Virus record (IMG/VR): IMGVR_UViG_3300047472_000060
Coordinates: 1-46,188 of that record
DNA: 46,188 nt
Direction: 5' to 3' (one strand)
Source of the DNA: a virus
Positions 1 to 9,135 of the stretch are shown here, one piece after another. The notes beneath the pieces are model-generated. The model was not told where the DNA came from. It worked only from the letters and a program-made list of their open reading frames with translations, and did no database searches. How positions within the stretch are numbered: position 1 is the first letter of the stretch; each line of letters starts with the position of its first letter. A program made the translations under genes and the position numbers.

Positions 1-127
1 CGTGCAGGTATCGCGGACGGTCTCGTCCAGCGCGGCCTAGCAGAGCAGTCGGCCAACCTCTCTGGCACCTTGCAGTCGCAGGCGTTCCAGAACGGCCTCA
101 CGCTCGCGCAGCAGCAGGCGCAGAACA
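1..127. repeat. Terminal direct repeat, left copy
   Basis: These 127 bases are identical to 46062-46188. The coding frame of the gene at the right end runs without a break through the copy into position 1 and on to 489. This fits a circular or circularly permuted molecule whose assembly ends overlap. A length of exactly 127 is a common assembler k-mer size, so it is more likely an assembly overlap than the phage's physical terminal repeat. Confidence 0.95.
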
Positions 128-489
128 ACAACGTCAATCAACTAACGGCGCTCGGCCAGCAGGGCAACCTCGGTGTGAACTCGCTGAACAGCGGCAACCA
201 AGGCGTCAACAGTGGCGTCACCAACGAGAGCAACGTGCTCAACATTGGCAACGGTGGTGGCACTGGCCAGCAGCAGGCTTCACAGGCCGATCTGACGAAC
301 CAGCTTCAGCAGTATCAGCACGGGCAGACTGATCCGTACACGAGCCTGCAGAGCCTGATGGGAATCATCGGCTCGCAGAACTGGGGCAGCAACTCCACAG
401 GCACGTCTTCAACGACCACCGACCCGGGAATCCTCGGCACCCTTGGTGGTCTGCTCGGCGCAGCTTCTGGCGTGAAGAAACTCTTCTAA
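1..489 (+). CDS. Gln/Asn-rich virion protein, 3' part
   Basis: This is the C-terminal part of a gene that starts at ATG 45567 and crosses the circular join; the two parts make 327 residues. The frame is open from base 1 (codon cgt) to the TAA at 487-489. The TTG at 70 is internal and not the start. The protein is very rich in Gln, Asn, Ser and Gly and ends in a Gly/Leu-rich segment before GVKKLF. No enzyme motif is visible. It lies directly before the lysozyme-domain and Pro-rich ejection-type proteins, the place where podophages encode internal virion (DNA-ejection) proteins. The exact role is inferred from that position. Confidence 0.85.
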   Translation, partial: RAGIADGLVQRGLAEQSANLSGTLQSQAFQNGLTLAQQQAQNNNVNQLTALGQQGNLGVNSLNSGNQGVNSGVTNESNVLNIGNGGGTGQQQASQADLTNQLQQYQHGQTDPYTSLQSLMGIIGSQNWGSNSTGTSSTTTDPGILGTLGGLLGAASGVKKLF

Positions 490-490
490 C

Positions 491-2113
491 ATGGCAGACA
501 ACACCTCAGCGTGGATGGACTTCGCCCAGCGTCCCTACGATGAGGGTGGTCTGGGCCTCGCCAAGCATCAGGCTGCTGGCATCGTCGGCAACCTGCAGAA
601 CGAGAGTGGCCAAGGCATCACGCCTTGGGGCGTCTCAGGCGACAACGGCACGGCACAGGGCTCAGCCCAGTGGCGTCTTGATCGACTGGACCGTCTCAAG
701 TCGATGTATCCCGACACGTATCAGACGCCGGAAGCCCAAATGGCTTTCATGCGTCACGAACTCGATACGACGCACAACGCTGCTTACAAAGCGATACAGG
801 CGGCCACCTCTCCTGAGGAAGCCGCACGCGCCTTCAACGCCAAGTATGAAATCTCAGCGGACACCACGGGCAACCGTGCAGCCTCGGCAAGACGCATCTA
901 TGGCGGTGACGACCTCGCAGACGCTTCTCCAGGTCAACGCTACACACCACAGAAAGGACCGGGCGTGCCCGCACTAAGCCCCGACAATATCATGGGCCCC
1001 GGCGCTCTCGCTCAGCAGCCCGAGGACCCTTGGGACCGACGCGCAGAAGGTCTCTCGCAGATCGGCGCATCCATCGCAGGCATCGTCAATCCGTCACAGG
1101 CCGCTGCGATCCAGTCACAACTCACTGCAGACCACAACGACCGCAACACCAGAGCCCAACAGGCGATGATGGCGAAGGTCTACGCTCAGCGTCAACAGAA
1201 GGACGCGCAGGGCTCGTGGACAAGCCACGTGATGCCGAACGGTCAGGTGATGCAGACGAACTCCAATGGCCAGATGCGTATGCTGGAGGGCAATTGGGGT
1301 AAGCAGACCGACGCCTCCGCTCAAGCACCTCAGATGGTCCCCGTGTGGGGCGACGCGAAGGTGCTCGGTGATGATCCGACGAAGCGCACGCCCGAACAGG
1401 AGCAGGCTTACTTCGCCACCATGAAACCGGCTGAGGCCGAAATGGTGAAGGGTCTTCTGGACAACACACTGCCGCCTCCGACCGCAGCCGCGATGTCGAA
1501 GAAGGACAGCCCGTATCCTGCGGCATTCGCTGCAGCCAAGGCGATTGATCCGTCTCTCGACAGCACTGTCTACTCTGCTCGCATCGCGGGTCAGAAGGAC
1601 TGGGCGACCAAGGGTGCCGAAAGCGCTCGTGCGTTGAACCAAACCATCGCTCACCAAAGTGAAGCGCTTGTTGGTGCAATGAAGGGTCTAGGCAACGGCG
1701 ACACTCCTCTCTGGAATCGCGCGAAGAACGTGTGGAGCGAGGAAGTCACTGGTAGTGGCGCAGTCCCCGGCTTCAGAACTGCCGCGCACGCGGTGGTCGA
1801 TGAGCTTGGCAAAGTCTTCAAGCAGAACAATCTCTCGGACACAGAAATTCGTAAGTGGGAGGAGAACCTTCCCCCGAGTATGTCCCCTGAGCAGCAGCGC
1901 ACGCAGATTGCAGCGTTCCAAACGCTCATGCACGGCGCAATGCAAGCGCTCGAAGACAAACGCAAGCAGGCCATTGGTGATCGCGCAGCCGCAAAGCAGA
2001 AGCCTCTGCTGAGCGACGAAGGCGCAAAGGGTCTCCAGAAGCTGGAAGAGTTCGCTCATCCTAAGGCCCCCGCCGCAGACAAGCGTCCCTCGCTGGACAG
2101 CATCTTCAAATAA
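491..2113 (+). CDS. Virion-associated tail lysozyme / ejection protein
   Basis: 540 aa. Residues ~8-137 look like the phage tail lysozyme family (Phage_lysozyme2): the helix with AAGIVGNLQNESG gives a candidate catalytic Glu, followed by GTAQGSAQWRLDRLDRL and a Tyr/Arg-rich end (NRAASARRIYGG). The remaining ~400 residues are Gln/Ala-rich helical sequence with no recognised domain. Such fusions are carried in the particle and open the peptidoglycan locally while DNA enters. The ATG lies one base after the preceding stop, so the gene is probably translationally coupled. The next gene follows after a TAAGGAAAC linker. The lysozyme-domain call is firm; assignment as an ejection protein is inferred from its neighbours. 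Confidence 0.85.
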   Translation: MADNTSAWMDFAQRPYDEGGLGLAKHQAAGIVGNLQNESGQGITPWGVSGDNGTAQGSAQWRLDRLDRLKSMYPDTYQTPEAQMAFMRHELDTTHNAAYKAIQAATSPEEAARAFNAKYEISADTTGNRAASARRIYGGDDLADASPGQRYTPQKGPGVPALSPDNIMGPGALAQQPEDPWDRRAEGLSQIGASIAGIVNPSQAAAIQSQLTADHNDRNTRAQQAMMAKVYAQRQQKDAQGSWTSHVMPNGQVMQTNSNGQMRMLEGNWGKQTDASAQAPQMVPVWGDAKVLGDDPTKRTPEQEQAYFATMKPAEAEMVKGLLDNTLPPPTAAAMSKKDSPYPAAFAAAKAIDPSLDSTVYSARIAGQKDWATKGAESARALNQTIAHQSEALVGAMKGLGNGDTPLWNRAKNVWSEEVTGSGAVPGFRTAAHAVVDELGKVFKQNNLSDTEIRKWEENLPPSMSPEQQRTQIAAFQTLMHGAMQALEDKRKQAIGDRAAAKQKPLLSDEGAKGLQKLEEFAHPKAPAADKRPSLDSIFK

Positions 2114-2122
2114 GGAAACTGA

Positions 2123-4591
2123 ATGGCCGACGTAACAGCGGACCAAATCTCTCAGGCCCGCGCGGCTGGCTATTCTGACGACGAAATCGTGAGCCATCTC
2201 GCGTCCAAGGCCCCTGAGAAATTCAAGGCGGCGAAGGACGCGGGATACTCCGCTGGTGAAATCCTCTCGCATCTCGGCGCAACCAAGACGGCTACCAAGC
2301 CAACTACGGCTGCAGCACCAGAGGCTTCATCTGACGAACCCGGCATGCTGTCCGACCTCGCCTCAGGCGCTCGGCACGGCTACAACGAGATGGTTCGAGG
2401 AGTACAGTCCTCACGTAAGAATATTCTCGGCAGCGACGTCGATGACACGCCTGTCGATCCGAACTACAAGCCCGCCAACGTCACCAACGGCTCGTGGAAT
2501 CCGCTTAAGTGGAGCCCGAAGCAAATACCGAAGCTCATTGCTGAGCAAGCGCCTCTCGCTGCTACGTCAGCGGCCAGTGCAGCGGTAGGTGACCTTCTCG
2601 GTCCCGCAGGCGCAATCGTAGGCGGCCTAGCGCCTCTCGCGATCACCTCGGCAGGCGACAACGTCAAGGCCCGCGCAGTTGCCCGCTCGGGAGACCAGAA
2701 CGCGGTTCCGAACGACGAAGACAAAGCCATCGGCATCGGCACCACGCTCGCTGCTGCCGTCCCCGGCTCGATCATGCATGCACCAGGTATTGGTAATGCA
2801 GTTGGCGCTGGATTGAACGGCCTCGGTCGTGTGGCGACCAACTTGCTCACTCGTGGTGCCGTAGGCGCTGGTGGCGGCGTAGCTCAGAACGCTATCACGC
2901 AGGCTGGCACCAAGATCGGCACCGACGCGCCATTCGACCCCTCGGCTCTCCCTGAGGCGGCTGTCGGAGGCGCAGCAAGCGTCTCGCCTCATGTGCTCCC
3001 TGCAGTCGCTGCAGGCGCTCGTGCTATCCGCATGGGCAAGTACAACGCTGATCCTGAAGCGGCAGCTAACTACGCCACTCGCTTGCAGAACACCGGCCTC
3101 GACCTCAACAACATCCACGAGGCGGCTCAGGCGCACCAGAAGGTGATGGCTGACACGCACGGCGAACTCAAAGCCGCGCTGGACAAGGTAGCGCAGCAGA
3201 AGACGCTGACGCCTGAAGAGACGAACGCAATCGCTTCCATCCGACGTGGTGACCAGATCACCCCGAAGGACATGGAGCACCTGACGACCGCAACGGCCAA
3301 TACGCCTGATGGCGACAACGCACACTTCCTCGCCCGCGCGCTCAAGACTGGGCAGCAGGCGCAGGAAGAAGGTTCGTTCGATCCCAAGACTGGCTGGCAA
3401 GGCTCCGCTACTGGCGGAATGAAGAACGTCGTTAGGGGCGTCTTCAACCCTTGGCACATTGGCGGCACGCTGGCAGGACTCGGCGCTCTCGCGTTCGGGA
3501 TGCCTCACGTGTCTGGTGCAGTCGGCGGCGGCCTCATAGGCGGCCTCGGCATCAGCCTTGGTGGTGCTCGTCTGCTCGACAGCGTCACTGGTGGATCACG
3601 ACCGGCAGCAAACTTCGCTCGCACGTTCGCAGATCACAACGCAGAGCTTCGCAAGGCAACCAACCCGCCTCCGGTCCCGCAGCAGCCTCCTCCGCTGCCG
3701 CAGCCGACCAATGCACCTTGGGGACCTCGGCCTCCTGCGGCTGGCCCTACGGGTCCGCAAGTGCCTCCTCCGGCCGCTCCTCCGCCTGCTGCGCCTCAGT
3801 TCAATCCGATGGCGCTGCAGATGCTGAAGAAGCAACTGGCTACACCCTTACCTGGTGCACCCGCACCCCCGGCGCCCCCGGCTCCGCAGATGCCTGAGTT
3901 CAACCCCATGGCGCTGCAGATGCTGAAGCAGAAGCTTAAGGCAGGCCTCCCGCCTGAGCCTCAGCCCGAACCTGCTCCGCCGCCGCCTGAGCCTGCCAAA
4001 CCGGACATCAGTCCCACGGCTCTCTCGATGCTGAAGCAGAAGCTGAAGGCAGGCCTTCCGCCTGTTGAAGCCCCGCCTGCTGAGGCTCCTCCTGCGGCCC
4101 CTGCGCTGCCTGAGTTCAATCCGACCGCGTTGTCGATGCTCAAGCAGAAGCTGAAGGCTGGTCTCCCTCCCGAACCGGGTGCGGAGCCTGCTGCTGCTCC
4201 GATCAAGATCAGCAAGGCCAATGGCAAGGTGAAGACTGAAGCTCCCAAGGCTGAAGAGGCGCCGAAGGCAACGCCGTTCGAACCGCTCGACGAGGCTCAA
4301 CTCTATCCGCCCGACATCTCTGCAAAGGCTTACGCCGTGCACGAAGCGTCAGCGTACGGAGCCAAGAGCCCGAAGTATCTCGCTAAGGCAGAACACTCTG
4401 CACAGAAGCGCATCGACGCTGAGAAGACGCTCGTCTCTCAGTATCCCGAGTTCTCGCACGCCATCAAAGGACTGGTTCGCCAGCTTCACAAGATTGGCTC
4501 GAACACGAAGGAGCGTGATGCGGCTGTAGAGCACTACGCGGCGTTCTTATCGCCCGAGGCTGCAGCGGCAGTTACGACTGCGTTCAAGTAA
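2123..4591 (+). CDS. Large ejection (internal virion) protein with Pro-rich repeats
   Basis: 822 aa. The N-terminus has two copies of an A-x-A-GYS-x-x-EI-x-SHL unit (residues ~10-27 and ~36-52), seen in other podophage internal proteins. Residues ~140-320 and ~445-490 are Gly/Ala-rich and hydrophobic, suiting membrane insertion. Residues ~520-700 are Pro-rich and hold four copies of a 20-residue module (core ALxMLKQKLKAGLPP) beginning at about 560, 593, 629 and 665. The C-terminal ~110 residues are helical and charged. Placed between the lysozyme-domain protein and the terminase, it is probably the channel-forming ejection protein. SD: TAAGGAAAC just before the ATG. Confidence 0.75.
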   Translation: MADVTADQISQARAAGYSDDEIVSHLASKAPEKFKAAKDAGYSAGEILSHLGATKTATKPTTAAAPEASSDEPGMLSDLASGARHGYNEMVRGVQSSRKNILGSDVDDTPVDPNYKPANVTNGSWNPLKWSPKQIPKLIAEQAPLAATSAASAAVGDLLGPAGAIVGGLAPLAITSAGDNVKARAVARSGDQNAVPNDEDKAIGIGTTLAAAVPGSIMHAPGIGNAVGAGLNGLGRVATNLLTRGAVGAGGGVAQNAITQAGTKIGTDAPFDPSALPEAAVGGAASVSPHVLPAVAAGARAIRMGKYNADPEAAANYATRLQNTGLDLNNIHEAAQAHQKVMADTHGELKAALDKVAQQKTLTPEETNAIASIRRGDQITPKDMEHLTTATANTPDGDNAHFLARALKTGQQAQEEGSFDPKTGWQGSATGGMKNVVRGVFNPWHIGGTLAGLGALAFGMPHVSGAVGGGLIGGLGISLGGARLLDSVTGGSRPAANFARTFADHNAELRKATNPPPVPQQPPPLPQPTNAPWGPRPPAAGPTGPQVPPPAAPPPAAPQFNPMALQMLKKQLATPLPGAPAPPAPPAPQMPEFNPMALQMLKQKLKAGLPPEPQPEPAPPPPEPAKPDISPTALSMLKQKLKAGLPPVEAPPAEAPPAAPALPEFNPTALSMLKQKLKAGLPPEPGAEPAAAPIKISKANGKVKTEAPKAEEAPKATPFEPLDEAQLYPPDISAKAYAVHEASAYGAKSPKYLAKAEHSAQKRIDAEKTLVSQYPEFSHAIKGLVRQLHKIGSNTKERDAAVEHYAAFLSPEAAAAVTTAFK

Positions 4592-4600
4592 GGAAGACAA

Positions 4601-5101
4601 ATGACCGACGACGAGAGGCTGGGGAGCAATCCCCAGTCCCTTGCGGCGAAGGCAGCGTGGCTCGACGAAGATTATCGCATCAAGATGAAGCTGCGAGACA
4701 TGCAGCTAAAGCTCGACCGCAAAATCGACCCACAGAAATTCAAACGCACAGGCGTCCCCAACGGCACTACTCGCGCGAAAGCCGAGAAGAAGTGGGCGAA
4801 GGCACGTGCGCTTGCAGACAGGTTTATCCAAATCATGACCGACACTGGCCAGCTTGCCCCCGAAGAGGACCGTGTCCTCAGCGAGAACGGCGAGTGGATC
4901 ACCATCCCCAACGACGACGCTGGGATGGCCAAGGCGGCTCTACGTGAGTGCTTCGTGCTCGCTGTAGGTCCGACCGAACAGAAGACCAAGGTATCAGCCA
5001 TCAACACCGTGCTCGCCTACACCAAGAGCAAGCCCGAGAGCAAATCTAAGCTGACACTCAGCAAGGCCGAGGACTTCCTCGACGAGATTTCTGGTGACTG
5101 A
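4601..5101 (+). CDS. Probable small terminase subunit
   Basis: 166 aa, mostly helical and highly charged. It lies directly upstream of the large terminase and overlaps it by 8 nt, the usual arrangement for the DNA-recognition subunit of the packaging motor. A basic helical region (residues ~20-75) could bind DNA, and the C-terminus (SKLTLSKAEDFLDEISGD) could contact the large subunit. No definite HTH signature was seen, so the call rests on size, charge and synteny. SD: TAAGGAAGAC before ATG 4601. Confidence 0.7.
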   Translation: MTDDERLGSNPQSLAAKAAWLDEDYRIKMKLRDMQLKLDRKIDPQKFKRTGVPNGTTRAKAEKKWAKARALADRFIQIMTDTGQLAPEEDRVLSENGEWITIPNDDAGMAKAALRECFVLAVGPTEQKTKVSAINTVLAYTKSKPESKSKLTLSKAEDFLDEISGD

Positions 5102-6752
5102 ACTAACCGACAAGCAGAGGGCGGCGCGCAAGCGCCTCCTCGAAGACTTTGAATTCTATGCCGCCAAATGTGTGAAGATCAGAACGAAGAAGGGCAAGAT
5201 TGCCAATCTCATTCTGAACCGAGTGCAGCGGCGCTTCTTGGACGAAGTTCTGGAGCAATGGGAACGTACGGGCAAGGTTCGCTTCGTCGTCCTCAAGGCT
5301 CGACAGCAGGGCCTCTCCACCGTCATCTCAGCATTCCAATATTGGTGGTTGTCTCAGCGCAAGGCCCAGAAGGGTCTCGTTATGGCGCACGAAGGCGACA
5401 GCACCACGACGCTGCTCGATATGTATCGGCGCGTTCACGACAACGTCCCTGACATCGTCCGTCCGTCAACGAAGTATCTCTCTCGTAACGAGTTGAACTT
5501 CGACAAGCTCGACAGCGGCATGCGCGTTGCCACGGCAGGCGGCCGAGGTATCGCTCGCGGCGAAACGCTTACGTTCGCTCATCTCTCCGAGGTGGCGTTC
5601 TGGCCCGTCGCATTCGCCAACACAAACTTCAACGGTCTAGTGCAGGCCATCCCCGAAGAGAACGACACGTTCCTCTTCCTGGAGAGCACGGCACAAGGCG
5701 TGACCGGCAAGTTCTACGAGATGTATCAAGGCGCAGTTCGCCGCGACCATCTATGGAACGGGTTCGAGGTGTTTTTCAGCGCATGGTTCGAAACGGATGA
5801 ATACCGTGAGACCGCGCCCGCAGACTTTGTGCGAACACCCGAAGAAGAGAAGATGCTGGAGCTTTACGCTCCGCTTCTGAACTCCAACGATCAACTCTAC
5901 TGGCGACGAAAGAAGGTCGCGACTAGCGGTGTTGATCTGTTCAAGCAAGAGTATCCATCGACAGCCGAGGAAGCCTTCCTCAGCACTGGCCGACCGATCT
6001 TCAACTCCGAGAGCCTCAACGAACGGCTCCAGATCGCCAAGGGCAAGAAGCCTCTCAAGCAGATGTCCGTCAACGTCAAGTACGATCAGAAGACAGGTAA
6101 GGCCCTGCCCCTGCGTGTGCTTGAGGACGACGTTCGCGGCGAGCTTCTGATCTACCACCCGCGCTCAGACAAAGAGACGTACACCATTGGTGCTGACGTC
6201 GGCATGGGCATCCGTGGTGGCGTGAAGGGCAAGAAGGAAGGCGACAGCAGTGTCGCGCAAATCCTCGACAGCAAGCGACGGCAAGTGGCCGTCTGGCGTG
6301 GCATCTGTCACCCCGACGTGTTCGCTTCGATCCTGATCGCCCTCGGCTATCACTACAACTGCGCCACCATCGCTCCTGAGCGCAACAACCACGGTCTGGT
6401 GACATGCGTCGCCTTGCGTGATGCGAACTATCCCTACCTCTACACAGAGCAGCCTGAGGGCACTTTGGACGAGAAGGACAGCATCAACCTCGGCTTCTTC
6501 ACCAGCGAACGGACCAAGCCCCTCATCATCGACAAGCTGCGCGAACTAGATCGCGACGGCGGCATCGAGATCAATGACCCCACGACCTTGCAGGAGATGA
6601 TGACGTTCGTCGTCACCGAAGCCGGGAAGATGGAGGCCGAGGGCGGCACTCACGACGACACGGTCATGGCGCTCGCAATCGCAGCGTACGTCTCCGAGGA
6701 CGTGTGGACGCCGGTCGAAGTCACCGACGAATACTACGTTCAAGCCATCTAA
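5094..6752 (+). CDS. terL: Terminase large subunit
   Basis: 552 aa. This is the packaging ATPase and nuclease. A Walker-A-like loop KARQQGLST is at residues 68-76 and a Walker-B-like segment FAHLSEVAFW at ~161-170. The C-terminal nuclease shows IGADVGMG (~residue 363) and the typical HDDTVMALAIAAY near residue 520. The start is GTG 5094 inside the end of the small-subunit gene; no better start lies upstream in frame. The length is normal for podophage terminases. It would cut and translocate DNA through the portal encoded next. Confidence 0.95.
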   Translation: MTELTDKQRAARKRLLEDFEFYAAKCVKIRTKKGKIANLILNRVQRRFLDEVLEQWERTGKVRFVVLKARQQGLSTVISAFQYWWLSQRKAQKGLVMAHEGDSTTTLLDMYRRVHDNVPDIVRPSTKYLSRNELNFDKLDSGMRVATAGGRGIARGETLTFAHLSEVAFWPVAFANTNFNGLVQAIPEENDTFLFLESTAQGVTGKFYEMYQGAVRRDHLWNGFEVFFSAWFETDEYRETAPADFVRTPEEEKMLELYAPLLNSNDQLYWRRKKVATSGVDLFKQEYPSTAEEAFLSTGRPIFNSESLNERLQIAKGKKPLKQMSVNVKYDQKTGKALPLRVLEDDVRGELLIYHPRSDKETYTIGADVGMGIRGGVKGKKEGDSSVAQILDSKRRQVAVWRGICHPDVFASILIALGYHYNCATIAPERNNHGLVTCVALRDANYPYLYTEQPEGTLDEKDSINLGFFTSERTKPLIIDKLRELDRDGGIEINDPTTLQEMMTFVVTEAGKMEAEGGTHDDTVMALAIAAYVSEDVWTPVEVTDEYYVQAI

Positions 6753-6764
6753 CAAAGGAAACCT

Positions 6765-8813
6765 ATGGCGACAACTCGCCCCCTAAGTCCCGAGGATATT
6801 GTCGCCCGGGTCTCCCAGAAGCAGATGACCGCTTCTGGCTTCTATGACAGCCGGTTGGCGCTGGAGCGCACACGGGTCACGAAGTATCTGAACGGCGAGC
6901 TTCCCCGACGCACCAACGAGGGCTCGTCCTCGTATGTGGCAAGCGACGTCTACGACAGCGTCGAGATGATGCGCGCTCAGTTGCAGGAGGTCTTCTCAGG
7001 CGGCGAGCAGATCGCCCAGTTCGACCCTGACCAGTTCATGAACTCGGTCCACTGTCGCGTTGCGACCGAGGCGGCCCGCTACGTCATCTATCGTGAGAAC
7101 GATGGCTTCAACATATTCGGCAGCGTAATTTACGATGGTCTCGTAGCCCGCGCTGGCGTTGTGAAGGTGTTCTGGGAAGAGAAGTTCAAATACTCGGATG
7201 AAGAGTTCGAGGGCATCAGCCACGACGACGCGCAGGCTCTCGCCTCGCATGACGAGGTCGATACCTTCGATGCCGAGGAGCAGCCTGACGGGACCTTCAA
7301 GGGGTCTCTCACGCGCAAGCAGGACATCTCCAAGGTCAGCATCATCAACATTGCTCCCGAAGAGTTTCTGATCGAGAGCATCGCGACTTGCATCGACAAG
7401 GCCGTCTACTGCGGTCACCGAACGCCGAAGACGAAGGCTGAGCTTATCGAGATGGGTGTAGACCCGAAGCTCGTGAAGTCTCTTCCCGCCGACGACGCAC
7501 GCGCGCTGATGTTCTCTCCTGAGGTTCTAGCGCGCACTGAGCCTACACGGCAGAACGACGTCGTTGACGACCCGATCCAAGACGAACTCGAATATATCGT
7601 CTACTACGAGAACTTCGTGCGTATGCAGATCGACCCCAGCAAGGGCGTCCGTCTCTACAAAATCTGCATCGCTGGCGACAAGCTGCTCTATCCGCCTGAG
7701 GAAGTCGATAGGGCTCCCTTCATCGCGTATGTGCCGCTCCCGGTCTCGCATGTCTTCTACGGCAACAACTTTGCACAGCGTGTGATCCACACCCAGAACG
7801 CTCGTACCGTTCTCTTCCGTGGTGTGCTCGATCACACCGCCATCACGACTAACCCGCGTTGGGCTGTGGTCAATGGCGGTCTAATGAACCCACGTGAACT
7901 CTTAGACAACCGGCTCGGCGGCGTCGTTAACGTCAGGCGACCGGACAGTGTGCAACCCTTCCAGCAGGCCAACCTGAACCCCTACGTGTTCAATGTGCTC
8001 GGCATGCTGAACGACAACAACGAGAAGTCCACGGGCATCTCAGCGCTGTCTCAGGGTCTCGACAAGAGCGCCATCTCGACCCAGAACTCCAAGGGTCTTG
8101 TGGACACGATGATGAAGGTAAGCAGCATCCGCCAGAAGATCATGGCGCGCAACTTCGCTTACAACTTCCTCGTCCCGCTGATGCTTGAGGTCGTGCGTCT
8201 GCTCATCCTGAACCATCAGGACGAGAAGATAATCGAAATCTCTGGTCAGCCGATTGGGTTCACGCCCAAGCAATGGACTGAGCGCACCTCGTGCACCGTG
8301 TCCGCTCACCTCGGCTATGGTGAGAAGGATCAGGCCGCTATGGACCTCATGCAGGGCTACGAAGCCATGGCAAAGGACCCCGGCTTGGGTGGCATGTTCG
8401 GTCAGAAGGGCCGGTTCGCCATGCTCAGCGACATCGCGAAGCTCAAAGGTTTCACGAACTTCAACGCATACCTCGATCCCAACGCACCGCCTCCGGGTCC
8501 CGACCCGATCAAGATGGGTGAACTCCAGGTCAAGCAGCAGACCGCTGCGACGGCCGACAAGGCTCTCACCATCAAGCAGGCAGACGCCAGCCGACTGTTC
8601 GCCTTGGATCAAGCCAAGACGCAGCAGCAGGACCAGCAGCTTGCTCTGGCCGCCGACAACCAGTCCCGCACGAACGATCGGCAGGATGCAGAGACACGTG
8701 CTCGCATCATTCACGACGCTCAGGAACTGGCTCTGGAGGAGGACAAGATCAACAAGGATCACGAGGCCAAGATGAAAGCCGCATCACGACCAGCGGCTTC
8801 CAAGGCAGCTTAA
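6765..8813 (+). CDS. Portal (head-tail connector) protein
   Basis: 682 aa. The dodecameric portal forms the DNA entry vertex. The N-terminus (FYDSRLALERTRVTKYLNG, then SSYVASDVYDSVEMMRAQL) is typical of podophage portals of the P22/SU10 kind. The central part holds GISALSQGLDKSAISTQNSKG, a familiar portal stem/wing feature. The C-terminus is a long Gln/Lys/Glu-rich helix (residues ~585-680), probably coiled coil (barrel). It is preceded by an AAGGAAACCT SD and lies between terminase and scaffold genes, the standard order. Confidence 0.93.
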   Translation: MATTRPLSPEDIVARVSQKQMTASGFYDSRLALERTRVTKYLNGELPRRTNEGSSSYVASDVYDSVEMMRAQLQEVFSGGEQIAQFDPDQFMNSVHCRVATEAARYVIYRENDGFNIFGSVIYDGLVARAGVVKVFWEEKFKYSDEEFEGISHDDAQALASHDEVDTFDAEEQPDGTFKGSLTRKQDISKVSIINIAPEEFLIESIATCIDKAVYCGHRTPKTKAELIEMGVDPKLVKSLPADDARALMFSPEVLARTEPTRQNDVVDDPIQDELEYIVYYENFVRMQIDPSKGVRLYKICIAGDKLLYPPEEVDRAPFIAYVPLPVSHVFYGNNFAQRVIHTQNARTVLFRGVLDHTAITTNPRWAVVNGGLMNPRELLDNRLGGVVNVRRPDSVQPFQQANLNPYVFNVLGMLNDNNEKSTGISALSQGLDKSAISTQNSKGLVDTMMKVSSIRQKIMARNFAYNFLVPLMLEVVRLLILNHQDEKIIEISGQPIGFTPKQWTERTSCTVSAHLGYGEKDQAAMDLMQGYEAMAKDPGLGGMFGQKGRFAMLSDIAKLKGFTNFNAYLDPNAPPPGPDPIKMGELQVKQQTAATADKALTIKQADASRLFALDQAKTQQQDQQLALAADNQSRTNDRQDAETRARIIHDAQELALEEDKINKDHEAKMKAASRPAASKAA

Positions 8814-8820
8814 GGACTAA

Positions 8821-9135
8821 ATGGACGACGCAACGATCCTCGAACTGGGAGGCTTCTGTACGGAGCTTCTCAGTTCTGAGGCGTTCGCGGCGCTCACTGC
8901 AATGTATTCCCAGCAGTGCGCCACGGACATCCTCAACACCGACCCGAAGAACGCCAAAGAACGCGAAGGCATTTATGCCGCCTACCAAGGTTTCTCAGGC
9001 TTCCTCGCGCTGACGCAGAAGTTCTCTGCCGCGCACACCAAACTCACTGAACAGAAGACGTCCGAGACCACCCAAGTCGTCGATGATTTCGACCACGAGG
9101 GCGTCCACGACATCTATAGGAATGATAACGACTGA
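8821..9135 (+). CDS. Unknown small protein between portal and scaffold
   Basis: 104 aa, acidic, predicted helical, with an aromatic patch (YAAYQGFSGFLALTQKF) and an acidic tail. I do not recognise a family. The TAAGGACTAA linker gives an SD. Its TGA overlaps the ATG of the scaffold gene by one base, so the two are coupled. Many podophages carry a short protein here that is co-expressed with scaffold, but no function can be assigned. Confidence 0.8.
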   Translation: MDDATILELGGFCTELLSSEAFAALTAMYSQQCATDILNTDPKNAKEREGIYAAYQGFSGFLALTQKFSAAHTKLTEQKTSETTQVVDDFDHEGVHDIYRNDND

